A stretch of DNA of 64,000 bases, taken from an uncultured Clostridium sp. GTDB taxonomy: Bacteria > Bacillota > Clostridia > Lachnospirales > Lachnospiraceae. Where the stretch lies: NCBI GenBank assembly GCA_900538475.1, contig UPYT01000014.1, positions 23,232 through 87,231 of the forward strand, in the 5' to 3' direction. The translations under genes were made by a program, and so were the position numbers. The notes below the pieces were generated by a model that searched no databases, was not told the origin of the DNA, and saw only the letters and a list, made by a program, of their open reading frames with translations. This document shows positions 9,074 through 17,928 of the stretch, in pieces. How positions within the stretch are numbered: the first letter of the stretch is position 1; each line of letters opens with the position of its first letter.

Positions 9074-10375
9074 ATGATGCATAAGAGAGCAAAAAAAGGA
9101 ATGAGATTTTGTGCAGTCGTGCTGCTGGCACTCCTTTCTCTGACCGGATGTGGCAGCAAAGAAACTGCGGACGGAAAAGTAAAGCTGTCTTTTCAGATAT
9201 GGGATACGGCTCAGAGAGCAGGAATGCAGGCAGTGATTGATGAATATGAGAAGACACATCCGAATGTAACGATTGATCTTCAGGTGACCAGCTGGGATGA
9301 ATATTGGACAAAGCTGGATGCGGCAGCAGAATCCAACCAGCTTCCGGATATTTTCTGGATGCATACGAATCAGATTTTGAAATATGCAGACTATGGAATG
9401 CTGGCTGATGTGACTGAGCTTTATGACGATGAGGATCCAGAGTATTATGAGAAGCATTTTTCTGAAATTTCTCTGGGAAATGCCAGAGGCTCTGATGGCA
9501 GACTTTACGGAGTTCCCAAGGATAAGGATACCGTGGGACTGGTATACAACAGAGCGCTTTTTGATCAGGCAGACGTAGCTTATCCAGATGAAACATGGAC
9601 CTGGGACACACTTTGTGAAGCCTCTGCCCAGATCTATGAAAAGACCGGAAAATACGGCTACATGGCATACGCAGATGAGCAGCTGGGATACTGGAATTTT
9701 GTTTATCAGGCAGGCGGCTGTATTTTAAATGAGGACAAGACAAAGGCAGGTTTTCTGGAACCGGCAACCAGAAAAGCCATGGAATTCTATGTGAATCTTC
9801 AGAAGGAGCCATGGTGTCCGGGCCAGAATTATTTTGCAGAAACAGCTCCGGGAAATGCCTTCTTTTCTGAACAGGGAGCGATGTATCTGGAAGGAAACTG
9901 GAATCTGATGTCTCTTCGTGAGAATAATGCAGAAATGGAAGGAAAGTGGGATGTTGCTGTGCTTCCAAAATGTCCGGATCCGGAAAAAGGCGACGGAAGA
10001 GCCACGATTTCCAATGGGCTTTCCTATGCAACAGGAGCTCATGGCAAAAAGCTTTCTCATGCCCTTGATTTTTTGAAATTCTGTGGTTCTGAGGAGGGAC
10101 AGAGAGTGCAGGGACTGTCCGGTGCGGCGATTCCGGCCTATGAGGGGCTGGAGGATACCTGGATCAGCGCATTTGACAAATTTGATTATAAAATGAACGT
10201 AGAGAAATGCACAGAGATGTTTGCCTATGGTGTTCAGAGCGTGAATAATGCATCCAGACCGAACTGGAAGACACAGGTGAATGATACGCTTTTGAAGATT
10301 TACAGCGGCAGTCTGACCCTGGATGAGGGACTGGCAAGGATGCAGCAGCTGGTAGATGAAGCGGCAGAGCCGTAA
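9074..10375 (+). CDS. Sugar ABC transporter substrate-binding lipoprotein
   Basis: The membrane-anchored binding protein of a family-1 carbohydrate importer (433 aa). It has a lipoprotein signal peptide: positively charged MMHKRAKKGMR, a hydrophobic stretch, then the lipobox LTGC near residue 26. The mature part shows the typical solute-binding start (VKLSFQIWDTAQRAGMQAVI) and the ESNQLPDIFWMH segment. GGGGG lies just before the ATG at 9074; the ATG at 9077 is an alternative. It is the first gene of an operon with two permeases, an alpha-galactosidase and a GH13 enzyme. A raffinose/melibiose-type substrate is inferred from those enzymes. No ATPase gene is in the cluster, so a shared MsmK-like ATPase is expected elsewhere. 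Confidence 0.92.
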   Translation: MMHKRAKKGMRFCAVVLLALLSLTGCGSKETADGKVKLSFQIWDTAQRAGMQAVIDEYEKTHPNVTIDLQVTSWDEYWTKLDAAAESNQLPDIFWMHTNQILKYADYGMLADVTELYDDEDPEYYEKHFSEISLGNARGSDGRLYGVPKDKDTVGLVYNRALFDQADVAYPDETWTWDTLCEASAQIYEKTGKYGYMAYADEQLGYWNFVYQAGGCILNEDKTKAGFLEPATRKAMEFYVNLQKEPWCPGQNYFAETAPGNAFFSEQGAMYLEGNWNLMSLRENNAEMEGKWDVAVLPKCPDPEKGDGRATISNGLSYATGAHGKKLSHALDFLKFCGSEEGQRVQGLSGAAIPAYEGLEDTWISAFDKFDYKMNVEKCTEMFAYGVQSVNNASRPNWKTQVNDTLLKIYSGSLTLDEGLARMQQLVDEAAEP

Positions 10376-10389
10376 AGGAGGAAGGAAGC

Positions 10390-11271
10390 ATGGGAAGAAA
10401 AAGAGGTTTAAGCGATGAGGCAAAATGGGGGTATCTGCTGGTAGCGCCCACAATCATCGGTCTGATCGTTCTGAATGTATATCCGTTTATCCAGACCCTG
10501 ATTTTAAGCTTTTCCACCACCCATCCATTTGGATTTTATGAGATCAGCGGAATTGGAAATTATGTAAAAATGTTTTCCAGCCAGGAGTTCTGGAAAGCAA
10601 CTTGGAACTCTGTCTATTTCTGTATTTTAACGGTGCCGGTAGGGATTTTTCTGGCTCTGGTAACAGCAGTGCTGCTGAATGCGAAGATTGCAGGAAAGAC
10701 TGCCTTCCGCGCCATCTATTTTCTGCCGATGGTAGTTGCGCCGGCAGCAGTGGCTATGGTTTGGAAATGGATTTTTAATGCAGAATACGGCATTATCAAT
10801 CAGATTCTGGGAAGCCGGGTGAATTGGCTGACCAATCCGAAGCTGGTGCTTCCGGCAACGGCAGCTGTGGCAGTGTGGAGCTCTGTAGGCTACGATGCAG
10901 TGCTGCTTTTATCCGGAATCCAGAATATTTCCAAAAGCTATTATGAGGCAGCTGATTTGGACGGAGCTACGAAAATTCAGCAGTTTTTTTCCATCACCCT
11001 TCCTATGGTTTCACCTACCCTGTTCGTGGTTTTAATTATGCGGTTGATGGCTTCATTGAAGGTATATGATTTAATTTATATGATGGTTGATCAGACCAAT
11101 CCTGCACTGACCAGTGCGCAGTCTCTGATGTATCTGTTCTACCGGGAGTCCTTTGTAGCAGGCAATCGCGGATATGCATCTGCAATTGTAATCTGGACTG
11201 TGCTTTTAATCGGTATTGTAACGGCAGTTCAGTTTTGGGGACAGAAAAAATGGGTAAATTATGAAGTATAA
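10390..11271 (+). CDS. Sugar ABC transporter permease 1 (MalF type)
   Basis: Integral membrane subunit (293 aa, about six transmembrane segments) of the importer fed by the preceding lipoprotein. It carries the cytoplasmic EAA loop that docks the ATPase (YYEAADLDGATKIQQFF). The first hydrophobic segment is LVAPTIIGLIVLNVYPFIQT. AGGAGG lies before the ATG, 14 bases after the binding-protein gene. Its partner permease starts 14 bases after its stop. Confidence 0.92.
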   Translation: MGRKRGLSDEAKWGYLLVAPTIIGLIVLNVYPFIQTLILSFSTTHPFGFYEISGIGNYVKMFSSQEFWKATWNSVYFCILTVPVGIFLALVTAVLLNAKIAGKTAFRAIYFLPMVVAPAAVAMVWKWIFNAEYGIINQILGSRVNWLTNPKLVLPATAAVAVWSSVGYDAVLLLSGIQNISKSYYEAADLDGATKIQQFFSITLPMVSPTLFVVLIMRLMASLKVYDLIYMMVDQTNPALTSAQSLMYLFYRESFVAGNRGYASAIVIWTVLLIGIVTAVQFWGQKKWVNYEV

Positions 11272-11285
11272 AAGGAGGCAGCAGC

Positions 11286-12119
11286 ATGGATTCCCTGCAG
11301 AAAAAGTACCGCAGAAATAAAATAATGATATATGGTGCCCTTACCCTGGGCGCAGTTCTGATGATCTTTCCGTTTATCTGGATGCTTCTTACCAGTTTTA
11401 AATCACCGGCAGAAAGCGTACAGATTCCGCCGACGATTCTTCCGTCCCGGTGGCTGGCGGAAAACTACACAAAGGCCCTGACCAGCCTTCCTTTTGTGAA
11501 ACTGTATCTGAATACGATGCTTTTGATTGTATTTCGTGTAATTTGCGCTGTGGCCTTTTCTTCCGCAGCGGGTTTTGCCTTTGCCAAGCTTCGGTTTAAG
11601 GGGAAAAATCTTCTGTTTTCCATTGTTCTGGTGCAGATGATGCTTCCGTCTCAGATTTTTATTATTCCCCAGTACCAGATGCTGGCAAAGATGGGACTGA
11701 CAAACACGATGTTTGCTCTGGTTTTTCCGGGACTTGTCAGTGCCTTTGGAACCTTCTTTCTCCGGCAGTCCTACATGGGAATTCCTGATGAGATTGGAGA
11801 GGCAGCCTGTCTGGACGGATGCAGCCAGTGGCAGACCTTTACAAAGGTTATGATGCCTTTGACAAAGGCTTCCATGGCGGCGCTGACAATTTTTACGGCA
11901 GTATTTGCCTATGGAGATCTGATGTGGCCCTTGATTGCCAATACGGATTTGGGAAAAATGACCCTGTCAGCAGGCTTGTCCACACTGCGGGGACAATTTA
12001 CAACCAATTATCCGGTTCTCATGGCCGGTTCTATGCTGGCTATGATTCCCATGATTATTTTGTATCTGCTGTTCCAGAAACAGTTTATTGAAGGAATTGC
12101 CATGACAGGCGGAAAATAG
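11286..12119 (+). CDS. Sugar ABC transporter permease 2 (MalG type)
   Basis: The second permease (277 aa, about six transmembrane segments). The family signature IFPFIWMLLTSFKSPAE is near the N-terminus and the EAA loop GEAACLDGCSQWQTF in the middle. AGGAGG precedes the ATG. It is translationally close to both neighbours (14 and 12 bases). With the permease at 10390 it should form the membrane channel. Confidence 0.92.
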   Translation: MDSLQKKYRRNKIMIYGALTLGAVLMIFPFIWMLLTSFKSPAESVQIPPTILPSRWLAENYTKALTSLPFVKLYLNTMLLIVFRVICAVAFSSAAGFAFAKLRFKGKNLLFSIVLVQMMLPSQIFIIPQYQMLAKMGLTNTMFALVFPGLVSAFGTFFLRQSYMGIPDEIGEAACLDGCSQWQTFTKVMMPLTKASMAALTIFTAVFAYGDLMWPLIANTDLGKMTLSAGLSTLRGQFTTNYPVLMAGSMLAMIPMIILYLLFQKQFIEGIAMTGGK

Positions 12120-12131
12120 GAGGAGAAAAAA

Positions 12132-14369
12132 ATGGCGATTGTTGCAGAGAAAAATCTGTTTACCTTACATACGGATCATTCTACTTATCAGATGAAAGCA
12201 GACGATTTGGGTTATCTGCTGCATCTGTATTATGGGGAACGGGCAGAGGGCTCTATGGAGTATCTGCTTCACTATGGAGACAGGGGATTTTCCGGAAATC
12301 CCTATGATGCAGGAAGTGACAGAACCTATTCTCTGGATGCCTTACCTCAGGAATATCCAGTAAGAGGAAATGGTGATTTCCGTATGCCAGCTTTGATCGT
12401 GCGCCGTGAAAACGGCGCCGTAAGCGCAGATTTACGGTATGCCGGATATCGGATTCTGGACGGAAAGTATGAGCTTTCAGGACTTCCAGCAGTTTATGAG
12501 GCAGAACAGGATCAGGATGTACAGACGCTGGAGGTAGATTTAAAGGATATGGAAACCGGCCTTCTGGTTACTCTTTTATATGGGGTATTTCCTAAAAAGG
12601 ATGTGATAACCAGGGCAGTCCGTCTTCAGAATGAGGGACAGGAGCTTTTGACTCTGGAATCTGTACAAAGCGCCAGTCTGGATTTGATTTACGGCGATTA
12701 TGACTGGATCCAGTTTTACGGACGCCATGCCATGGAGAGGAATGTGCAGAGGATTCCTGCGGCCCACGGCGCTCATGTAATTGGAAGCAGACGAGGAACC
12801 TCAAGCCACCAGTATAACCCCTTTGTAATTCTGGCGGAAAAAGAGACAACAGAGGATTTTGGAGCCTGTTATGGAATGTCCTTTGTTTACAGCGGAGGAT
12901 TTCAGGCCTTTGCAGAACGGGATCAGTATGATCAGACCAGGATGGGCATGGGAATTTCGCCGGAGGGATTTTCCTGGAGTTTGAAGCCAGGAGAGAGCTT
13001 TACAGCGCCGGAGGTAATCCTTTCTTATACAGGAAAAGGACTGGGAGAACTGTCTCGCCAGTATCACAGGATTCTGCGCCATAATGTGTGCAGAGGAATG
13101 TACAAGGAGGTCAGACGGCCGATTCTCATCAACAACTGGGAAGCCACTTATTTTGACTTTAACGGAAATAAAATTTATGAGATTGCGAAACAGGCAGCAG
13201 AGCTGGGCGTGGAGATGCTGGTTTTAGATGACGGCTGGTTTGGAAAACGGGATTCTGATGATTCCGGGCTGGGAGACTGGCAGGTAAATGAAAAAAAACT
13301 GGGCGGCACCCTTGGAGACTTGTCAGAGCGAATTCACAGCCTTGGAATGAAATTCGGACTTTGGATTGAACCGGAAATGGTATCGGAGGACAGTGATTTA
13401 TACCGGGCACACCCGGACTGGGCGCTGGCTGTGCCCGGAAAGAAGCCGGTTCGGAGCCGGTACCAGCTTGTACTGGATTTTTCCAGAAAAGAGGTGGTGG
13501 ATTACATTTACGGGCAGATCAGCAGCCTTCTGGATACGGTTCCCATTGAATATTTAAAGTGGGATATGAACAGAAGCATTGCCGACGTATATTCCAATGG
13601 GGCGAAGCCAGAAGAACAGGGAAAGGTACTGCATCAGTATGTACTGGGACTGTATGATTTTCTGGAGCGGCTCCACAGAAATTATCCTCAGGTACTGATT
13701 GAGGGATGCAGCGGCGGAGGAGGCCGGTTTGATGCAGGAATGCTGTATTACACACCACAGATCTGGTGCAGTGATAATACAGACGCCATTGATCGGGTCT
13801 GCATTCAGTATGGCACATCCTTCGGGTATCCGGTATCTGCGGTGGGAGCACATGTTTCCGCAGTGCCGAATCATCAGAATGGAAGAACCACGCCTTTGAA
13901 AACCCGTGCCAATCTTGCAATGGCAGGAAGCTTTGGATATGAGCTGGATCTGAATCGGCTTTCTGAGGAGGATAAACGGCAGATTTCCATCTATAACCAG
14001 GAGTTCAAGGAGCTGTGGCCTTTGATCCACAGCGGAGACTATTACCGGCTGTCGAATCCGTTTTGTATGAAGCAGGATCAGGAGACTGCGGCCTGGATGC
14101 ACGTCAGTGAGGATCAGAGAGAGGCTCTGGTATTTGCAGTTCTTTTAAATGCCCATGGAAATCCGTCAGTTCCAAGGGTACGGCTTAAGGGGCTGAAAGC
14201 AGACCGGATGTACTGCAGCAGAGAGACAGGTACTGTGTATTCCGGAGCAGCTCTAATGAGCGCAGGAATTGTGCTTTCTGATTTGAAGCAGGAATACGGC
14301 AGTATCCGGATTCATCTGACTGAGATGAAGCAGGAGAATGGGCAGAGCAGGGAAGGGGAAATACAATGA
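12132..14369 (+). CDS. GH36 alpha-galactosidase
   Basis: Hydrolyses terminal alpha-1,6-galactose from melibiose, raffinose or stachyose. It is 745 aa with no signal peptide, so it acts on imported sugar in the cytoplasm. The GH36 catalytic nucleophile is the Asp in YLKWDMNRSI and the acid/base is in WCSDNTDAIDR. NNWEATYFDFN and LDDGWFGKRD are substrate-site motifs. The N-terminal beta-supersandwich and C-terminal domain lengths are normal. Its stop overlaps the GH13 gene by four bases (ATGA). Together these suggest that raffinose is taken up, then split here into galactose and sucrose. Confidence 0.94.
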   Translation: MAIVAEKNLFTLHTDHSTYQMKADDLGYLLHLYYGERAEGSMEYLLHYGDRGFSGNPYDAGSDRTYSLDALPQEYPVRGNGDFRMPALIVRRENGAVSADLRYAGYRILDGKYELSGLPAVYEAEQDQDVQTLEVDLKDMETGLLVTLLYGVFPKKDVITRAVRLQNEGQELLTLESVQSASLDLIYGDYDWIQFYGRHAMERNVQRIPAAHGAHVIGSRRGTSSHQYNPFVILAEKETTEDFGACYGMSFVYSGGFQAFAERDQYDQTRMGMGISPEGFSWSLKPGESFTAPEVILSYTGKGLGELSRQYHRILRHNVCRGMYKEVRRPILINNWEATYFDFNGNKIYEIAKQAAELGVEMLVLDDGWFGKRDSDDSGLGDWQVNEKKLGGTLGDLSERIHSLGMKFGLWIEPEMVSEDSDLYRAHPDWALAVPGKKPVRSRYQLVLDFSRKEVVDYIYGQISSLLDTVPIEYLKWDMNRSIADVYSNGAKPEEQGKVLHQYVLGLYDFLERLHRNYPQVLIEGCSGGGGRFDAGMLYYTPQIWCSDNTDAIDRVCIQYGTSFGYPVSAVGAHVSAVPNHQNGRTTPLKTRANLAMAGSFGYELDLNRLSEEDKRQISIYNQEFKELWPLIHSGDYYRLSNPFCMKQDQETAAWMHVSEDQREALVFAVLLNAHGNPSVPRVRLKGLKADRMYCSRETGTVYSGAALMSAGIVLSDLKQEYGSIRIHLTEMKQENGQSREGEIQ

Positions 14370-16204
14370 CACGGGATATGGACGAATTTCTGAACCGCCT
14401 GAACCGGCATCTGGATGAACTGAGATGGCTTTATATGGAGCTTTATGACAATGGTTCCATGTTTGCAGAGCTTTGCAGCCAGATGGAGGCCTTTTACAAA
14501 GAGAGAGGGACGGAACTGAAAAAACGTGACAGAGAAAAGCTGGAGACACCAGAATGGTTTCAGAAGCAGGATATGCTTGGCATGATGCTGTATATTGACA
14601 ATTTTGCAGGGGATTTAAAGGGAGTGAAGAAAAAGCTTTCCTATCTTCAGAAGTGCGGCGTAACCTGCCTTCATCTGATGCCGTTTCTCGATACGCCGGA
14701 GGGACGTTCAGACGGCGGATATGCAGTTTCTGATTTCCGAAAGGTTCGTCCGGATTTGGGAACTATGGAGGATCTGGAGGCTCTTTCCCGGGCCTGTCAT
14801 AAGAAGGGGATCAATCTCTGTATGGATTTTGTAATGAACCACACATCGGAGGATCATGAGTGGGCGAAAAGGGCCAGACAGGGAGACGGCGAGTATATGA
14901 GCCGCTATTTTTTCTATGACAATGGGGAAATACCGGCTCGGTATGAGCAGACGGTTCCTCAGGTGTTTCCTACTACGGCTCCGGGAAATTTTACCTGGGT
15001 CGAGGAGGCTGGGCATTACGTTTTAACTACATTTTACCCCTATCAGTGGGATTTGAATTATAAAAATCCCCGGGTGTTTAATGAAATGATGTATCATTTC
15101 CTGTATCTGGCCAACCGGGGACTTGATATTATCCGGATTGATGCGGTTCCCTATATCTGGAAGGAGCTGGGAACCAGCTGCAGAAATCTGCCCCAGGTTC
15201 ATACAATTGTGCGGATGATGCGTATAATTGGAGAAATTGTTTGTCCTTCAGTGGCGCTGCTGGGGGAGGTTGTTATGGAGCCCCAGAAGGTAGTTCCCTA
15301 TTTTGGAACTACGGAAAAACCGGAATGTCATCTGCTTTATAATGTGACAACCATGGCAACCATCTGGCATACCGTGGCCTCTCAGAATACGGAGCTTTTA
15401 AAGCGTCAGCTTTCCGCTGTTTACAGTCTTCCGGATGTCTATACCTTTTTGAATTATCTCAGATGTCATGATGATATTGGCTGGGGTCTGGATTATGATT
15501 TTCTGAAACAGCAGGGAATGAGAGAAATTCCTCATAAGCGATTTCTCAATGAATATTTTTTGGGAATTTATGGGGAAAGCAGGAGCAGAGGAGAGCTTTA
15601 CAATGATGATCCGGTGACGATGGATGCCCGTTTCTGCGGAACCACTGCTTCTATGTGCGGTATGGAAGCCGCAGCAGAGGAAAATAGCCGGGAGGAAATG
15701 GAAAAGGCACTGCGGTTGGATTTGATGCTTCATGCCCTGATGCTCTGGCAGCCGGGAATTCCTATGCTTTACAGCGGAGATGAGGTGGGGCAGCTGAATG
15801 ATCCTTCTTATAAACAGGATCCCAAAAAGGCCGGGGACTCCAGATATCTTCATCGGGGACGCTTCCCCTGGAAGCTGGCAGAGGAGGCACAGAAAAACAA
15901 AGACAGCATTCCTGGACGTCTGTTTGACGGACTGCGGCACCTGGAGGAATTTCGCAGTCAGGAGGCGGTTATGGCCAAGGATGCCCGGTGCCGTGTTCTG
16001 GAAATAGAAAATCCTCATATTCTTTGTCTTCAGCGGGAAAAAGACGGACAGAAGTTGACGGGAGTGTTTAATTTTTCCAGTGACAGCCAGATGGTTTTCC
16101 GAAAGGATCTGGAAGGAAGCACGGACTGCTTTGGCAGAGGGAAAGAAACGGCGGAGGAAATATGGATGGAGCCTTACGGCTTTCGGATTGTAAAGCAGAT
16201 CTGA
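14366..16204 (+). CDS. GH13 alpha-glucosidase-type enzyme, amylosucrase/sucrose-hydrolase-like
   Basis: A cytoplasmic (alpha/beta)8-barrel glycosidase, 612 aa, with an N-terminal helical extension of about 90 residues as in amylosucrases (GH13 subfamily 4). Catalytic residues are visible: nucleophile Asp in DIIRIDAVPYIW (near residue 258), acid/base Glu in LLGEVVMEP (near 300), and the transition-state Asp in YLRCHDDIGW (near 368). Placed directly behind the alpha-galactosidase (four-base overlap), it probably cleaves the sucrose released from raffinose, as a hydrolase or glucosyl transferase. Which of these it is cannot be read from the sequence. It is the last gene of the operon. Confidence 0.85.
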   Translation: MTRDMDEFLNRLNRHLDELRWLYMELYDNGSMFAELCSQMEAFYKERGTELKKRDREKLETPEWFQKQDMLGMMLYIDNFAGDLKGVKKKLSYLQKCGVTCLHLMPFLDTPEGRSDGGYAVSDFRKVRPDLGTMEDLEALSRACHKKGINLCMDFVMNHTSEDHEWAKRARQGDGEYMSRYFFYDNGEIPARYEQTVPQVFPTTAPGNFTWVEEAGHYVLTTFYPYQWDLNYKNPRVFNEMMYHFLYLANRGLDIIRIDAVPYIWKELGTSCRNLPQVHTIVRMMRIIGEIVCPSVALLGEVVMEPQKVVPYFGTTEKPECHLLYNVTTMATIWHTVASQNTELLKRQLSAVYSLPDVYTFLNYLRCHDDIGWGLDYDFLKQQGMREIPHKRFLNEYFLGIYGESRSRGELYNDDPVTMDARFCGTTASMCGMEAAAEENSREEMEKALRLDLMLHALMLWQPGIPMLYSGDEVGQLNDPSYKQDPKKAGDSRYLHRGRFPWKLAEEAQKNKDSIPGRLFDGLRHLEEFRSQEAVMAKDARCRVLEIENPHILCLQREKDGQKLTGVFNFSSDSQMVFRKDLEGSTDCFGRGKETAEEIWMEPYGFRIVKQI

Positions 16205-16325
16205 CAGCTGAAAGGGAGAGATTTACCTTCAGAAGGTAAATCAGAGAGGGAAGGGTAAGTCTTTCCGGCAGCTGTAAAGGGTAGATCGCCCTGTATCTGC
16301 TGAACGGATATTTTGTATTTTGGAG

Positions 16326-16381
16326 AGAGCTGTATCAGGCCTGTTTTACGCAGACAGGCTTTTGATATGGCTCTTGTTTTT
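16326..16381 (+). terminator. Terminator-like hairpin after the raffinose-type operon
   Basis: AGAGC at 16326, TATCA and CCTG pair stepwise with CAGG, TGATA and GCTCT (16370-16374), followed by TGTTTTT. Earlier in the same gap, GATTTACCTT (16220-16229) and AAGGTAAATC (16233-16242) make a perfect 10-bp hairpin without a T tract. The T tract runs straight into the glnA remnant. Confidence 0.6.
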
Positions 16382-16902
16382 ATGGCTACGCCATGGTAGA
16401 AAACAATGACATGGTATTTATCCCGGATATTGCCACGGCAGTGGTAGATCCCTTTATTGAGGCGCCGGTAACCATAGGCTACGCCATGGCAAACCGCAGC
16501 GCTGTTGTTCGGATTCCGGCCTATGTAAAATCCCCGGATAAGAAGCGGTTTGAGCTGCGCAATCCGGATGCAACCTGCAATCCCTATTATGCCTATGCCG
16601 CAATTTTGATGGCAGGTTTGGACGGCATTCGGAGAAAAATCGATCCGGCAGGTCAAAACTGGGGACCCTTTGACTTTAACCTGTTTGAGCTTTCCGAAGA
16701 GGAAAAGGCAAAGCTGGGTCATCTGCCTGCCAGTCTGGATGAGGCTCTGGATGCGCTGGAGGCAGATCACGAGTATCTGACAGAAGGCGGCGTTTTCCCG
16801 GAAAGTCTGATCAAGAACTGGATTCGAACCATGAGGGCAGACAGCAGGGAAATCAGCAGAATTCCTCATCCGGCAGAATTTGTACGGTATTATGATTTAT
16901 AG
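16382..16902 (+). pseudogene. glnA: Internally deleted glutamine synthetase (GSI-beta type) remnant
   Basis: The reading frame (Met at 16393, about 169 aa) is made of two separate parts of a type I glutamine synthetase. The first ~20 residues (ENNDMVFIPDIATAVVDPF) match the segment near residues 60-80 of enterobacterial-type GlnA. From EAPVTIGYAMANRSA onward the sequence matches the last ~135 residues (NRSA, NPYYAYAAILMAGLDGI, EYLTEGGVF, HPAEFVRYYDL). About 250 residues between them, including most of the active site, are missing in frame, so the product cannot be active. The 13-bp sequence GGCTACGCCATGG occurs at 16384 and again, in the same frame, at 16477, which suggests recombination. No normal promoter or ribosome site precedes it. 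It is a relic, not a functional gene. Confidence 0.85.
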
Positions 16903-17046
16903 GAGGGAGAAGGATGCGGGGGTCTCGTTTGTCAGATAGGATCGGTTTGAAATCGTAGATATATACTGCGCGCAGGGGAAATGGCTGCTGATGCAGCCAC
17001 GCTCCGGCGCAGGAAAATAGTTACGAATATTGGCTGAAAAAGTAGA

Positions 17047-17384
17047 ATGGAGGGATTCTTTCTTGCACTTAGAAGTGTTTTAAAGAGTAAATCTGCAAGG
17101 ATAATTATTTTGATTGCGTTTCTGGCAGTTTCTTTTTATTCACTTATTACAATTAGTGCGAATATATTATCAATTAAAAAAATGTTGAGAACGATAAAAA
17201 TAGAAAAACAGAGATTACACAGACTTATCCTGTAAGCACAGATGATATCGAAGGCGTGATAGAGGATGTGAAGCTTACATGGTCTGTTGACAGAGAAAAG
17301 CTCTATTCTGAAGAGGAGCCGGAGCTTGTTTCGCTTTTGAAAAGGTATGGTATGACGCCACGCTATGAGCAAGTGGCTGTTTGA
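17047..17384 (+). pseudogene. Small membrane-anchored ORF broken by a poly-A slip
   Basis: From ATG 17047, preceded by GGAGGG-like bases, the frame encodes an N-terminal hydrophobic anchor (ARIIILIAFLAVSFYSLITI). It ends early at 17235. If the run of seven A at 17176-17182 had eight, the frame would continue to a stop at 17382-17384. That would give about 112 residues with a soluble, acidic tail (VSTDDIEGVIEDVKLTW; SEEEPELVSLLKRYGMTPRY). The shape recalls a single-span protein with an extracytoplasmic coiled tail. I do not recognise a family. It lies in a decayed region beside the glnA remnant. A sequencing error in the A run is an alternative to a real mutation. Confidence 0.5.
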
Positions 17385-17510
17385 GCGGGGACAGCAGATA
17401 ACAAATATTTATATATTTCCTGACAACCCTATTCTCTTTGTGACGCGTATCCGCCAGTTTTGCATGAAAGGCCGTTTTCGAAGAAAAATGCAAAATACAC
17501 ATTTATATAA

Positions 17511-17565
17511 AAAGCAGCGCTGCTCCATAGATGATTTCTCATCTAATTTGCAGCGTTGCTTTTTC
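17511..17565 (+). terminator. Intrinsic terminator before the nad promoter
   Basis: AAAGCAGCGCTGC (17511-17523) pairs with GCAGCGTTGCTTT (17550-17562), with an inner hairpin TAGATGA...TCATCTA. A T tract and CCC follow. The stretch 17385-17510 before it holds no gene I can support. Confidence 0.75.
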
Positions 17566-17682
17566 CCTTTTTAAGGTTTTTGCTCTGTCTGACTGACTAT
17601 ACACCAATGATGCTGACACCGGGATTGGCACGACAGCTCCCCTTTTTTGCATCAAAAGAAGACAGAAAGATTTACAACTGTC

Positions 17683-17711
17683 TTGTCACATGACAAAACA
17701 AGTGGTATAAT
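17683..17711 (+). promoter_or_regulatory. nadABC promoter with overlapping palindrome (likely NiaR operator)
   Basis: TTGTCA at 17683-17688, a 17-base spacer and TATAAT at 17706-17711 form a near-consensus promoter. The palindrome TTGTCACATGACAA (17683-17696) covers the -35 box, where a repressor would block RNA polymerase. niaR, encoding the niacin-responsive repressor of NAD synthesis, is the last gene of this same cluster, so NiaR autoregulation is the simplest reading. The match to a known NiaR consensus was not checked. Confidence 0.75.
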
Positions 17712-17729
17712 GCCAGATGTTGCGAAATT

Positions 17730-17882
17730 GTAACTGTTCAGGACGGGGCATCTTCTTGTCCGGCGAAGCCGAACAAGAAGCATCGGGGATTCCTCCGATG
17801 TGAGAACTGGCGGGAAAAGCCGCTTACAGGCAAGCCTGATACGGCTTTTCCCGCCAGTTCTCCCGCCGTCCTGAATAGTTAC
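17730..17882 (+). repeat. 153-bp multi-hairpin repeat, copy 1 (in the nadA leader)
   Basis: Its ends are inverted: GTAACTGTTCAGGACGG at 17730 and CCGTCCTGAATAGTTAC at 17866-17882. Inside are three further hairpins: CTTCTTGT/ACAAGAAG around CGGCGAAGCCG (17752-17780), CATCGG/CCGATG (17781-17800), and a long stem starting GAGAACTGGCGGG (about 17802) closing with CCCGCCAGTTCTC (ending 17862). A second copy of identical length is at 39019. The copy lies between the nad promoter and nadA, so it would be transcribed in the leader. No transposase is attached; it resembles a MITE or a structured RNA element. Confidence 0.85.
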
Positions 17883-17928
17883 GCAAAATTGTAAATATTT
17901 CAGGGAAATGGGCATTATGGAGGGAATC

